From assembly GCF_013350005.1 (NCBI RefSeq), contig NZ_JABVWW010000005.1, forward strand, positions 186,001 through 250,000: a stretch of DNA of 64,000 nucleotides. Direction: 5' to 3'. The DNA comes from Methylocystis silviterrae. Lineage in GTDB: Bacteria; Pseudomonadota; Alphaproteobacteria; Rhizobiales; Beijerinckiaceae. Shown here piece after piece: positions 9,010 to 18,856 of this stretch. The position numbers were made by a program, and so were the translations under genes. Position 1 is the stretch's first letter. Every line of letters begins with the position of its first letter. The notes beneath the pieces were generated by a model. It ran no database searches and was not told the origin of the DNA. It worked only from the letters and a program-made list of their open reading frames with translations.

Positions 9010-9995
9010 GACGTCGCCGGTGCGGCCTGCGTTTCCGCCGCGCGGGCGTCGTCGAGAAGCGCCTGCAGCATGTCGTCAATGTCGTGGCGGGGACGCCAGC
9101 CGGTCGCTTCGGTCAGTCGCGTCGCGTCGCAGGCGACGCTGGCGATGTCGCTTGCAGGGCGCAGCAGCGCCGAATCGACCTTGATCGCAAATTGCGCCTT
9201 GGCCCGTCCGCGCAGCCGCTCGAGCAGCGCTTCCAGGCGATGCGCCGTTCCGGAGGCGATGTTGAAGATCGAGACGGAGGCGGGCAGATCCCGCGCTTTT
9301 TCGATCAGCCGCATATAGGCGTCGACGACGTCGCGCACGTCGAGGAAATCGCGGGCCTTGGAGAGATCGCCGACCATGAGTCGCGGCTCGGCGCGGCCGG
9401 CCTCGATCGCCGCGATCTGCGCGGCGAAGGAGGCGAGAGCGAAATTGCGATTGCGCTGACCGGGTCCTGAATGATTGACCGGCCGCGCCACAATGAGCCG
9501 CCCTTTGGGAGCCAGCAGATCGGAAAGCGCGCTCTCGGCGGCGACCTTGGAGCGGCTGTAGACGTCCATCGGCTGCAACGGGGCGTCCTCGTTCAAGACC
9601 CCGTCGCGAAAGCTTGCGCCATACGCGGCCGCCGTCGAGGCGAAGAGAAACGCCGCCGTTGGGCAGTGCCGGGCGACCGCCGCCCCAAGCGCGAAGGAGC
9701 CGTGAAAATTCGCCCGCCAAGTCATTTCGGCGGCGTGCGGCGCCTGACCGATCGACGACTGACCCGCGAGATGCACGACGAGATCGGGACGCACCCGCGC
9801 AATCAGCGCGTCGATCGCCGCTTCGTCGACAAGATCGGCGACGGCCGCGGCGAAAGCCTCATGGCCGCCGCGTTCGCCGGGACGCAGCAGCAGCGACCGC
9901 GTCGCCTGCGGATAGGCCTCGGCCAGGGCGGCGCAGAGGTGGCCGCCGACAAATCCGGCGCCGCCCGTCACCAAGATGCGCTCGAAGGCGGCCAT
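9006..9995 (-). CDS. NAD-dependent epimerase/reductase (GDP-6-deoxymannose reductase-like)
   Basis: Extended short-chain dehydrogenase of 329 residues. The Rossmann motif TGGAGFVGGH is at residues 10-19, the catalytic serine sits in FASTAAAYG and the YxxxK pair in VYSRSKVAAE. Because gmd lies directly upstream and supplies GDP-4-keto-6-deoxymannose, a 4-reductase (Rmd-like, giving GDP-rhamnose) or related epimerase/reductase role is the likeliest. The exact sugar product is inference. It shares a four-base overlap with the glycosyltransferase gene. Confidence 0.82.
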   Translation of the reverse strand: MAAFERILVTGGAGFVGGHLCAALAEAYPQATRSLLLRPGERGGHEAFAAAVADLVDEAAIDALIARVRPDLVVHLAGQSSIGQAPHAAEMTWRANFHGSFALGAAVARHCPTAAFLFASTAAAYGASFRDGVLNEDAPLQPMDVYSRSKVAAESALSDLLAPKGRLIVARPVNHSGPGQRNRNFALASFAAQIAAIEAGRAEPRLMVGDLSKARDFLDVRDVVDAYMRLIEKARDLPASVSIFNIASGTAHRLEALLERLRGRAKAQFAIKVDSALLRPASDIASVACDATRLTEATGWRPRHDIDDMLQALLDDARAAETQAAPATS

Positions 9996-10014
9996 CGCGG
10001 GCGCCCTTTTCTGG

Positions 10015-11010
<996 letters not shown>

Positions 11011-11210
11011 TCAAATTGGCCGGCGGCCGTGGCGAAGGCGAAGCCCCCGCCGCCGCGCGGCCTCAGGGCGTTTCTCGCCCTGGCGCGGCGCAAAAGGGCG
11101 CGCGCGACGCAATTACAGAATCAGGGCGCCTGAAGCAAGAGCGTGGGCGGGAACAGGCCGGACGGCGGCAGGCGCCGCCGTCGGCAGCGTCGAGAACGGC
11201 GTTGGTCCGC

Positions 11211-11555
11211 TTACGCCGGCCTGTCGGGCGGCGGCAGTTTGCCTTCCGGCGTCGCCTTGTCGATGGCCTCGGGCAAATACTGGGCGAGAAGCGCTTTCGC
11301 CTTGTCGATGTCGACGCCGGCGTTCTTGGCGATTTCCATCAGCTTGTCGGCGTTGACCACCTTGCTGATGTCCATCTCGCTGATCTTTTCATTGGGACCG
11401 AGGCCGACCCAGGAGTGGATCTGCTTCCCCAGTCCGGAGTTCTCGAAATTCTTGACGACGCCGTCGAGGCCGCCCTGCTTCTCCACATAATCCTTAATAA
11501 GGCTCAGGGCTTCGGCGCCGATCACGCCGCCCGCGATGGCTTTAAGCCAACTCAT
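11211..11555 (-). CDS. YidB-like (DUF937) protein
   Basis: A small 114-residue protein of the YidB/DUF937 family, whose function is not established. It has the family pattern of an N-terminal GGxxG-type helix start (MSWLKAIAGGVIG), QGGLDGVVKNFENSGLG and a C-terminal segment of the ADKLMEIAKNAGVDIDKAKALL type. The second of two close ATGs is chosen because GGGAG then lies seven bases upstream; for the first ATG the motif would be too close. No signal peptide or membrane segment is evident. Confidence 0.8.
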   Translation of the reverse strand: MSWLKAIAGGVIGAEALSLIKDYVEKQGGLDGVVKNFENSGLGKQIHSWVGLGPNEKISEMDISKVVNADKLMEIAKNAGVDIDKAKALLAQYLPEAIDKATPEGKLPPPDRPA

Positions 11556-11688
11556 GGTCATTCTCCCTTTTTAAAAAAAGCGCGCGCCTTGCGCCGCGTT
11601 AGCTGAGATAAGGCAGGGCATAGGCTTTACAATGGCGGGGGATCGGGCAGGGGATCGGGCAGGCGATCGCCGACACAGGCTAAGGCCT

Positions 11689-12627
11689 TCATTCAAATAG
11701 GAGATCCTCCTTGCGTTCGCCCCAGCGCCGGATTTCCGCCCAAATGTCCGGAGCGGTTTCGGCATAGCGGAAAAGTTGGCGGTCTTGCGCGTCGATCACG
11801 CCCTCGTCGACCAGGAAATCGACGTCAAAGGCGCGTCGCCAATAGTTTTCCCCCACGAGAATAATCGGGATCGGCTTGACCTTGCCGGTCTGCACAAGCG
11901 TGAGCGTCTCGAACAATTCGTCGAAAGTGCCGAAGCCGCCGGGAAAGGCGACCAGCGCCCGCGCGCGCAGCATGAAATGCATCTTGCGCAGTGCGAAATA
12001 GCGGAAGCGCAGGCAAAGCGACGGCGTGACATAGCTGTTGGGCAACTGCTCGTGCGGCAGGGTGATGTTGAGCCCCACCGTTTCGGCCCCGGCTTCGAAG
12101 GCGCCGCGGTTCGCCGCCTCCATGATGCCCGGTCCGCCGCCGGTGACGATCGCGAGGCGCGGCCAGTCCCCGCTCTCGCGGGCGGCGCCGACGAGCCCGC
12201 CGAACTCGCGGGCGATCTGATAATAGCGCGAATTTTCGCGGGCGCGTTTCGCGAGCGCGAGCCGTCTGGCGAGGGTCGCGTCCTCGGGATTGGCCGTCGC
12301 GCGCGCCTGCGATTCGGCGAGGCGGCTTTCCGCTAAGGTGGGCTCGACGATGCGAGTCGAGCCGAAGACGACGATCGTATCGGTGACGCCATGGCGTCGC
12401 AGCAGCAGTTCGGCCTTGAGGTATTCGAGCTCGAGGCGCGGACCGCGCGCTTGGGCCGACGTCAGGAAATGAATGTCCTCGTCGGCCTTGCGATAGGACG
12501 GACTGGAGAGGATCGCCTGCAGCCGCTTGGCGGCGGCGAGGTCCGGGATGTGCGGCGCCGGGAGGGCGGACGGAGCCCGCCCATCGGGCTCAGGCCGAGA
12601 ATTTCGTTCTTCATCGCTCGCGCTCAA
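11689..12627 (-). CDS. LOG-family nucleoside monophosphate phosphoribohydrolase (TIGR00730)
   Basis: Rossmann-fold protein of 312 residues in the LOG/lysine decarboxylase-like family, which cleaves ribose 5-phosphate from (cytokinin) nucleotides. The diagnostic loops GGGPGIMEAANRGA and PGGFGTFDELFE are both present, the latter with the catalytic glutamate. It is longer than plant-type LOG proteins because of an N-terminal extension of about 90 residues. The start is TTG, supported by AAGGAG eight bases upstream; the nearby ATG is in another frame and closes quickly. Substrate in this organism is unknown. Confidence 0.88.
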   Translation of the reverse strand: MSASDEERNSRPEPDGRAPSALPAPHIPDLAAAKRLQAILSSPSYRKADEDIHFLTSAQARGPRLELEYLKAELLLRRHGVTDTIVVFGSTRIVEPTLAESRLAESQARATANPEDATLARRLALAKRARENSRYYQIAREFGGLVGAARESGDWPRLAIVTGGGPGIMEAANRGAFEAGAETVGLNITLPHEQLPNSYVTPSLCLRFRYFALRKMHFMLRARALVAFPGGFGTFDELFETLTLVQTGKVKPIPIILVGENYWRRAFDVDFLVDEGVIDAQDRQLFRYAETAPDIWAEIRRWGERKEDLLFE

Positions 12628-12731
12628 TCATGCTCTCCTTGGCGCTTTTCTTTATTTCCGTATACGTCCGGCGTATATGACCCGCCGGACGCCGAAAGGC
12701 GAAGATTGATCGAGGAGCAGGGCGAGAGCGC

Positions 12732-13478
12732 ATGGCCGGGCACAGTCAATTCAAGAATATCATGCACAAGAAGGGCAAGCAGGACGCGATCCGCTCCAAG
12801 CTGTTTTCAAAGCTCGCCCGAGAAATCACCGTCGCCGCTAAGATGGGCCTGCCCGACCCGAATATGAACGCGCGGCTGCGCGCCGCCGTTCTCGCCGCCC
12901 GGGCGGAGAATATGCCGAAGGACAATATCGAACGCGCGATCAAGAAGGCCTCCGGCGCCGACGCCGAAAACTATGATGAAGTGCGTTACGAGGGCTATGC
13001 GCCCGGCGGCGTCGCGGTGATCGTCGAGGCGCTGACCGATAATCGCAATCGCACGGCTGGCGAGGTGCGCTCCTATTTCACCAAGGCCGGCGGCGCGCTC
13101 GCCGAGACCGGCGCCGTATCCTTCATGTTCGATCGCGTCGGCCTCGTCGAATTCGACAAGAAGGCGGCGACGGAAGACGCGATGATGGAGGCGGCGATCG
13201 ACGCCGGCGCCGACGACGTCTCGACGACCGACGAGACGCATGAAGTGATCACGTCCGTCGAATCGCTGCGCGACGTCGCCAAGGCTCTCGAGGAGAAATT
13301 CGGCGAGCCGCGCAAGGCGGCGCTCATCTGGCGCCCGCAGAACACGATCAAGGTCGACGATGATTCCGGCGAGAAAATCCTCAAGCTCGTCGGTTTGCTC
13401 GAGGACAATGACGACGTGCAGAACGTCTACGCCAATTTCGAGGTTTCCGACGCGCTCGTCGCCAAGCTCTCGGGATAA
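12732..13478 (+). CDS. yebC: YebC/PmpR-family regulator
   Basis: A 248-residue YebC-family protein. The N-terminal [18 protein letters not shown] is the family hallmark and the full three-domain length is present. Members were first described as transcription regulators, and some act on the ribosome to relieve stalling at proline stretches; which applies here cannot be told. In many proteobacteria yebC precedes ruvC; here a TetR gene follows instead. Confidence 0.95.
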   Translation: MAGHSQFKNIMHKKGKQDAIRSKLFSKLAREITVAAKMGLPDPNMNARLRAAVLAARAENMPKDNIERAIKKASGADAENYDEVRYEGYAPGGVAVIVEALTDNRNRTAGEVRSYFTKAGGALAETGAVSFMFDRVGLVEFDKKAATEDAMMEAAIDAGADDVSTTDETHEVITSVESLRDVAKALEEKFGEPRKAALIWRPQNTIKVDDDSGEKILKLVGLLEDNDDVQNVYANFEVSDALVAKLSG

Positions 13479-13521
13479 CCCGGCGACGGGGCGATGACGC
13501 CGATCCGCGCCGGGGTGAGAG

Positions 13522-14142
13522 ATGCACAATAAGCGAGGCTATCACCACGGGTCGCTCAAACAGGCGCTGATCGACGCCGCTCTTGAGATTCTCGCCGAAG
13601 GCGGACCATCGGCGCTGACGCTCACCGAGGCGGCGCGCCGCGCCGGCGTTTCGCCCGCCGCCCCCTACCGTCACTTCAGCGGACGCGACGCGCTGATGAG
13701 CGAGCTGGCGCGCCGCGGTTTCGAGACATTTGGCGCACGAATTGAAACGGCGTGGGACGAAGGCCGGCCCGACGCCAAAAGCGCGATGCGGGCGATGTGC
13801 GCCGCCTATCTCAAATTCGCGCGGGACGAACCGGGGCTTTACGCAGCCATGTTCGGGCAGGCGCAGACGCTCGCCGATCCGGGAGCGGGCGGCGCCGCCG
13901 ACCATGCGTTGGAGATTCTTTGGCGCGCCGTGGTCGCATGGCTGCAACAGGCGGGCGCGCCGGCGCAGGGCGCGCGCTACGCGGCGCTGCAAATATGGTC
14001 GCTCGCGCATGGCGTGGCGATGCTGACCATCTCGGGCCATTTTGATCCCGTCAAAAGCGCGGATCCGGCGCTGGTGCTCGAGAGCGCCGCGCAAGGCGTC
14101 ATGGAAAGCGCTGCGGCGCGGGCCAAAGCCGCGCCGGCATAA
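13522..14142 (+). CDS. TetR/AcrR-family transcriptional regulator
   Basis: A 206-residue repressor-type protein. The helix-turn-helix is near residues 26-50 (TLTEAARRAGVSPAAPYRHFS), followed by a helical ligand-binding half that ends in a WHG-like segment (WSLAHGVAMLTISG). It follows yebC by 43 bases and has its own GGGGTGAGAG Shine-Dalgarno. No divergent target gene sits beside it, so its regulon is unknown. Confidence 0.9.
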   Translation: MHNKRGYHHGSLKQALIDAALEILAEGGPSALTLTEAARRAGVSPAAPYRHFSGRDALMSELARRGFETFGARIETAWDEGRPDAKSAMRAMCAAYLKFARDEPGLYAAMFGQAQTLADPGAGGAADHALEILWRAVVAWLQQAGAPAQGARYAALQIWSLAHGVAMLTISGHFDPVKSADPALVLESAAQGVMESAAARAKAAPA

Positions 14143-14235
14143 TCTCTTGATAAAGCGCGACTGGGCGCCAAATTACGCGCGCGTTTTAATCCTTCATTAA
14201 CGTTAACGCCCTCAAATGACGCAAATCCTAATTGC

Positions 14236-15048
14236 GTGAGGGCTCCCGTGACGCAAGCGTCATCCCGACACATCCGCTTCAGAGGCAGGTCCTTTCCCGT
14301 CCTGACGCTGGAGCCTGAGCAGCCGATCGAAGGCTGGTTCGAGCAGCTGGACGCGTTGCTTGAGCAGTCGCCCGCCTTCTTCAGCCGGAAGTCAATCGTC
14401 ATCGACCTGACCAAACTGACGCTCGAGCGGCCGCAACTCACCGAGCTTCTCGAAAATCTCGCCCGGCGCGGCATACGCGTCATGGGACTGTCGGGCGTCG
14501 ACTCGTCATGGGCCTGCGACGATCTGCCGCCGATTCTGGCCGGCGGTCGCGCCACCCCGCAGCCGCCGCCGGACGCCGGCGCAACGCGCGCCAAAGACGC
14601 AAATCCTGGAACGCTGACCCCAAGCGAAGAAGCAGCCTTCGAGGATATCGCCAACGCGCTCGGCGCCGGCGGCGCGCAGGCCGTCGATCCCAAAGCGTCC
14701 GAGCCGCCGGCCCCGGCGGCTGCGCCGCTGATCCTGCTGGAGCCGGTGCGCTCCGGCCAGTCGATTTATCACCCGGACGGCGACGTGACCGTGATCGGCT
14801 CTGTCGCGTCGGGCGCGGAGATCATGGCGGGCGGCTCCGTGCATATCTACGGAACGCTGCGCGGCCGCGCGATGGCCGGCGCCTATGGCGAAAAGCGCGC
14901 GCGAATTTTCTGCCGCAAGCTTGAAGCCGAGCTGCTCTCGGTTTGCGGCGTTTATCTGACCGCCGACGAGATCTCGGCGAATGTTCAGAGCCAATCCATC
15001 CAGGCCTGGCTCGAAAACGAGACGGTCAAGATCGCGCGGCTCGATTAA
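14236..15048 (+). CDS. minC: Septum site-determining protein MinC
   Basis: Division inhibitor of 270 residues that blocks FtsZ assembly away from midcell. The N-terminal FtsZ-binding domain covers about residues 1-100, a Pro/Ala-rich linker 100-165, and the C-terminal beta-helix 165-250 has the conserved GDVTVIGSVASGAEIMAGGS and RGRAMAG pattern that binds MinD. The start is GTG; a second GTG four codons later is also possible. It begins the minCDE operon, 13 bases before minD. Confidence 0.95.
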   Translation: MRAPVTQASSRHIRFRGRSFPVLTLEPEQPIEGWFEQLDALLEQSPAFFSRKSIVIDLTKLTLERPQLTELLENLARRGIRVMGLSGVDSSWACDDLPPILAGGRATPQPPPDAGATRAKDANPGTLTPSEEAAFEDIANALGAGGAQAVDPKASEPPAPAAAPLILLEPVRSGQSIYHPDGDVTVIGSVASGAEIMAGGSVHIYGTLRGRAMAGAYGEKRARIFCRKLEAELLSVCGVYLTADEISANVQSQSIQAWLENETVKIARLD

Positions 15049-15061
15049 GAGAGGACGAAAA

Positions 15062-15877
15062 ATGGCCAAGACTTTGGTGGTGACCTCCGGCAAAGGGGGC
15101 GTCGGAAAGACAACGTCAACCGCGGCTCTCGGGGCCGCGCTGGCCCAACAGGGTCACAAGGTCGCGGTCGTCGACTTCGACGTCGGCCTGCGCAACCTCG
15201 ATCTCGTCATGGGCGCCGAGCGGCGCGTGGTCTTTGATCTCATCAACGTCGCCCAGGGCGACGCGAAGCTCCATCAGGCGCTCATCCGCGACAAGCGCTT
15301 GAACAATCTCTATCTGCTGCCCGCGTCGCAGACGCGCGACAAGGACGCCTTGACCGAAGAGGGCGTGCAGCGCGTCATCGGCGAATTGCGCGAAAAATTC
15401 GACTGGATCGTCTGCGACAGTCCCGCCGGCATCGAACGCGGCGCGACGCTCGCGATGCGCTTCGCCGACGTCGCGGTGGTCGTCGCCAATCCGGAAGTCT
15501 CCTCGGTGCGCGATTCCGATCGCATCATCGGATTGCTCGACGCCAAGACCGAACGCGCCGAAAAGGGCGAACGCGTCGAGAAGCATCTGCTGCTGACGCG
15601 ATATGACGCGCAGCGCGCGGGCCGCGGCGAGATGCTCAGCGTTGACGACGTGCTCGAAATTCTCTCGATACCGCTGCTTGGAATCGTGCCGGAGAGCGAA
15701 GACGTTCTGCGCGCGTCGAACGTCGGCGCGCCCATCATTCTTCACAACGCCATGAGCCCCGCGGCGCGCGCCTATTCGGAAGCGGCGAAGAGGCTGTGCG
15801 GCGAAAAACTGCCGGTGAACATTCCCGCTGACAAGAGGGGACTTTTCGTTCGGCTCTTTGGTCGGAGGGCGGCATGA
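15062..15877 (+). CDS. minD: Septum site-determining protein MinD
   Basis: Membrane-binding ATPase of 271 residues that recruits MinC and oscillates under MinE control. The deviant Walker A GKGGVGKTT is at residues 10-18, DFDVGLRNLDL follows near 38-48, and a C-terminal amphipathic helix (RGLFVRLFGRR) provides the membrane-targeting sequence. The start is the ATG giving MAKTLVVTSGKGG, eight bases behind GAGAGG. The stop overlaps minE by four bases. Confidence 0.98.
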   Translation: MAKTLVVTSGKGGVGKTTSTAALGAALAQQGHKVAVVDFDVGLRNLDLVMGAERRVVFDLINVAQGDAKLHQALIRDKRLNNLYLLPASQTRDKDALTEEGVQRVIGELREKFDWIVCDSPAGIERGATLAMRFADVAVVVANPEVSSVRDSDRIIGLLDAKTERAEKGERVEKHLLLTRYDAQRAGRGEMLSVDDVLEILSIPLLGIVPESEDVLRASNVGAPIILHNAMSPAARAYSEAAKRLCGEKLPVNIPADKRGLFVRLFGRRAA

Positions 15878-16194
15878 ATATTTTTGGATTGTTCGGGCGT
15901 CGCGGCGCCACCGCGCCGGTTGCGCGCGAGCGCCTGCAGATCCTTCTCGCGCATGAACGCAAATCGGCGCGCGATTCGGATCTGATCGCCGTGCTGCACA
16001 AGGAAGTCCTCATCGCGATCTCCAAGCACATCAACGTCGACCCCGAAAAGGTCATGGTGAAGATGCATCGCAAGGAAGACATGTCGCTGCTCGAAATCGA
16101 CATCGAAATCGAGCCGGGGGCGACGCGCGAAACGACCGCGCCATTCGCAGATGACGCCGTGCTTGAAGAGGATCTGAGCGGCAAGGCGGCCTGA
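15874..16194 (+). CDS. minE: Cell division topological specificity factor MinE
   Basis: A 106-residue partner of MinD. The N-terminal amphipathic segment MNIFGLFG is the membrane-targeting part, followed by the MinD-stimulating helix (ARERLQILLAHERKS) and the dimerisation domain. It starts inside the minD stop (ATGA), the usual coupling in min operons. The last 25 residues are acidic and less conserved. Confidence 0.97.
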   Translation: MNIFGLFGRRGATAPVARERLQILLAHERKSARDSDLIAVLHKEVLIAISKHINVDPEKVMVKMHRKEDMSLLEIDIEIEPGATRETTAPFADDAVLEEDLSGKAA

Positions 16195-16290
16195 CGGCTT
16201 GCGGCGCTTGCGAAGCGCGGCAAGGGAAAAGCAGTCGAGTTCGGCGCGCATCGCGCGCCGTCTCGGCTTTCTTTCAAGCGCTGAATCGCC

Positions 16291-17442
16291 TTATAGATTG
16301 GCGAACAGATTGATATAGGGCGAATAGCTGAAGACCCTATTTCTTGCTCGGCCTGTGATCTCAAACAATATCTGATTTTTGCAGAATTTTTCTACAAGAG
16401 AGTTCGCGTTCGGGAAACTCACTTGTAGAACCTCTTTTACGCTATTCACGCTGACTGTTGGATGCGAATACAGATATTCAAGAAGCTTATTTGCGTTCGC
16501 GGCCGTTCCTCCAAATTCGTTCATTATTATGTGTAGATGCTTTTCTCTCAGATCGACGATTTCGCGCGCCGTATCCGTAGCTTGTCGGCCGACGTCGGCC
16601 ACCCCTCTCAGGAAAAACTTAAGCCAGCCCTCCCAATCGCCGGAGACTCGCGTTCTTTGCAGTTTCTCGTAATATTCGCTCCGATGTTGCTTGAAATAAT
16701 GAGAGAGATAAAGGACGGGCTTCTGCAATATGTTTCGCTGGCAGAGAAAGAATGTGATCAACAGCCGACCAATGCGCCCATTGCCGTCAAGAAACGGATG
16801 GATGGTTTCGAATTGAGCGTGAGCCAGGCCGATCTTGATCAAGGGCGGAAGCTCGTCGCTCGCATGGAGAAATTTTTCCAATTCGCCCAATGCCGCCTCC
16901 GCCTCTTGATAAGGAGGAGGAATAAATGTCGCCGTTAAAAGCGTGCTGCCGGCCGGGCCGATCCAGTTTTGGCTGCGACGCAGTTCTCCCGGCTGGAGAT
17001 TTCGTCCGCGGACGCCTTTGAGCAATTGCTGATGCAGCTCCTTGATCAATCTTATGGATAGGGGGATTTCTCGCAGTCTCGCCAGTCCGTAATTCATGCC
17101 GGCGACATAGTTCAAAACTTCGTCGACGTCGTTTGGCGCTTCGGAGTCGAATATCTTCGCCTCGGCTTTGAGAAGGTCGTTTAACGAGGCTTGCGTGCCT
17201 TCGATTTGGCTGGATAAAACCGCCTCCTTGCGCACATACATAAATACGAACAGTTCCGGGTTAGGCAAAGTTTGAATCGAGCCATCAAGCCGACCCAAGG
17301 CGCGATCGGCCTCGGACAGCAGCCATTGCATTTCGGAATCGATTTCCACGGGTGGGTCGGGCGGTAAAGGCGCCGGTATGAAAGCTCTGTAGCCGCTTGG
17401 CTGCAGCGCGTATTTTCCCGATCTATCGCTCAAATTTGTCAC
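16291..17442 (-). CDS. Fic-family protein (probable AMPylator)
   Basis: Fic-fold protein of 383 residues that probably transfers AMP from ATP to target hydroxyls. The catalytic motif HPFLDGNGRIGR is complete at residues 215-226. An inhibitory helix of the class II type, SSQIEG (S77, E81, G82), sits N-terminal to it, so activity is held in check within the same chain. A C-terminal region of about 80 residues looks like a winged helix, as in chromosomal Fic regulators. Base composition is visibly poorer in GC than in all neighbours, suggesting acquisition by transfer. No separate antitoxin gene is seen. Confidence 0.9.
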   Translation of the reverse strand: MTNLSDRSGKYALQPSGYRAFIPAPLPPDPPVEIDSEMQWLLSEADRALGRLDGSIQTLPNPELFVFMYVRKEAVLSSQIEGTQASLNDLLKAEAKIFDSEAPNDVDEVLNYVAGMNYGLARLREIPLSIRLIKELHQQLLKGVRGRNLQPGELRRSQNWIGPAGSTLLTATFIPPPYQEAEAALGELEKFLHASDELPPLIKIGLAHAQFETIHPFLDGNGRIGRLLITFFLCQRNILQKPVLYLSHYFKQHRSEYYEKLQRTRVSGDWEGWLKFFLRGVADVGRQATDTAREIVDLREKHLHIIMNEFGGTAANANKLLEYLYSHPTVSVNSVKEVLQVSFPNANSLVEKFCKNQILFEITGRARNRVFSYSPYINLFANL

Positions 17443-17770
17443 CCATTCTTGTTAAATGCATACTTTAATATGATTCGACAAAGGATCCTATATTATGCTG
17501 ACGTATTAATATGGAGGTCTTTGGAACCCCATATACACGCCAGACGAATTTAAGCGCATGAGATCGCTGCATACTATGGCGGACGCTTAATAAGAACGGC
17601 TGGTCAAGCCCGAACGTCACGGACTTTTAGTCTGGCCTCTCTAAATCGCCCAGTTTCTCCCCTCATCCTCGGTCTTCGCGCCCTTTCCCCTTGCGCCAAT
17701 GTTAATGCATATTACATTGCTGTCGGCCCCGCTTTGCGGCGGGCGGGCCGTTGACAAACTGGAGCCCATC
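17443..17770. other. AT-richer intergenic stretch between fic and the DUF2852 gene
   Basis: About 330 bases with no supported gene. The fic-proximal half is clearly AT-rich (several TTAATAT and TATTAT runs) and should hold the fic promoter on the minus strand. Two similar short strings, GTTAAATGCATACTTTAATA near 17453 and GTTAATGCATATTACAT near 17700, are present. The second precedes the DUF2852 gene and may belong to its promoter. Confidence 0.5.
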
Positions 17771-18253
17771 ATGAGCTGCCATCGTTATTCTCGAATGTCG
17801 TCATCCGGAGAGGGCGGCTCGCCCTGGGGACATTGCGGACGAATGTCCTGGAGGCCCTATGAGATCGCGGCGGTGATCCTTGGCTTTTTCATCTTTTGGC
17901 CGCTCGGCCTCGCCATTCTGGTCTGGAAGCTTTGGCAGCGCAGCCAGGGCTATGAAGGCGACTTCTTCGCCTTTGCCCAGGAGCAGGGCGCGCGGGTGAA
18001 GGAAGCCGTGAGCGGCGTCGCGAGAGAGGGATCGACCGCTTGGGGCGGCCCCTCTTTCATGCGTTCGACCGGCAATGTCGCCTTCGACGAATGGCGCGAA
18101 GGCGAACTCGCGCGTCTCGAGGAAGAGCGTCGCAAGGTCGCCGAAGCGGAGCGCGATTTCGCCGAGCATATCGACCAACTGCGCCGCGCGCGCGACCGCG
18201 ATGAGTTCGAATCCTTTATGCGCGGCCGCAAAGGCGAGGATAAAGGCGCGTAA
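17771..18253 (+). CDS. DUF2852 domain-containing membrane protein
   Basis: A 160-residue protein of unknown function from an alphaproteobacterial family. After a short hydrophilic N-terminus, one strongly hydrophobic segment near residues 35-56 (IAAVILGFFIFWPLGLAILV) anchors it; the rest is cytosolic and highly charged, with a coiled-coil-like run near 105-155 and the family pattern FDEWREGELARLEEERRK. The ATG at 17771 is chosen because the reading frame upstream of it is unlike the family. A strong terminator lies 40 bases downstream. Confidence 0.78.
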   Translation: MSCHRYSRMSSSGEGGSPWGHCGRMSWRPYEIAAVILGFFIFWPLGLAILVWKLWQRSQGYEGDFFAFAQEQGARVKEAVSGVAREGSTAWGGPSFMRSTGNVAFDEWREGELARLEEERRKVAEAERDFAEHIDQLRRARDRDEFESFMRGRKGEDKGA

Positions 18254-18293
18254 GGCCGGTTAAGGCTGCGCAAACGCCGACCTGAACAGAAGA

Positions 18294-18329
18294 GGCGCAA
18301 ATCGGCGATGTCCGGTTTGCGCCTTTTTT
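18294..18329 (+). terminator. Rho-independent terminator after the DUF2852 gene
   Basis: A 12-bp stem (18294-18305 with 18312-18323, one G-T wobble) with loop CGATGT is followed directly by six T. It ends the DUF2852 transcript. A diverged copy of the same hairpin with the same style of loop lies at 19306-19335 without the T tract. Confidence 0.88.
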
Positions 18330-18370
18330 CGGTGGCTGCGCGGCCGAATTTTCTCGCCTCGCGTGCGTTC

Positions 18371-18856
18371 TTAACGGGGAATGACGGACCGTTGGCGCGT
18401 CAAAAGACCCCCTCTGACGAATCCGGTCTTGCCATTGTAGGAGACGTGGCACCAGCCGCTGCCGAGTCCATGCGGGCAGCCAAGGACGTCGACCTTTTCG
18501 CCGCCGGGAATCGTCTCGATAACCCGTGAAAACATGCTCGCCCGCTTTTTCAGACTGGCGGCGTTGGTCGTCACGACCGGCGCGATGACGACCTCTGATC
18601 GCGAGGTCCCGAGCACAGGCGCATTCACCCATCCGGTCTTCGAACCATAGCGGACCTGGCACCAGCTGTGAGTCCACCCCTCGTTGCAGCTCAACACCTC
18701 TACATCGGCGCCGGCCGGGATCTGACCGATTTTTTTCCACGACATTCCTGGTCCGGCGCGCAGTTCGGCTGGACTTTGGGCGGGGGTCGCCTGGGCAATG
18801 TCCTGGACAAGAAAAGCGACGAGGCCGACCGTCGCTGCAATGAGCATGTTTCGCAT
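18371..18856 (-). CDS. Exported protein with two bacterial SH3 domains
   Basis: A 161-residue secreted protein of unknown function. The start is the ATG giving MRNMLIAATVGLVAFLVQ, with GGGAG about ten bases upstream; this is a signal peptide likely cut after QDIAQA. Two SH3-like (SH3b) repeats follow: ELRAGPGMSWKKIGQIP...WCQVRYGSKTGWV near residues 30-80 and a second copy ending WCHVSYNGKTGFVRG near 105-155. Such domains often bind cell-wall peptides. The paired GW/GF strand endings support the duplication. Confidence 0.82.
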   Translation of the reverse strand: MRNMLIAATVGLVAFLVQDIAQATPAQSPAELRAGPGMSWKKIGQIPAGADVEVLSCNEGWTHSWCQVRYGSKTGWVNAPVLGTSRSEVVIAPVVTTNAASLKKRASMFSRVIETIPGGEKVDVLGCPHGLGSGWCHVSYNGKTGFVRGGLLTRQRSVIPR

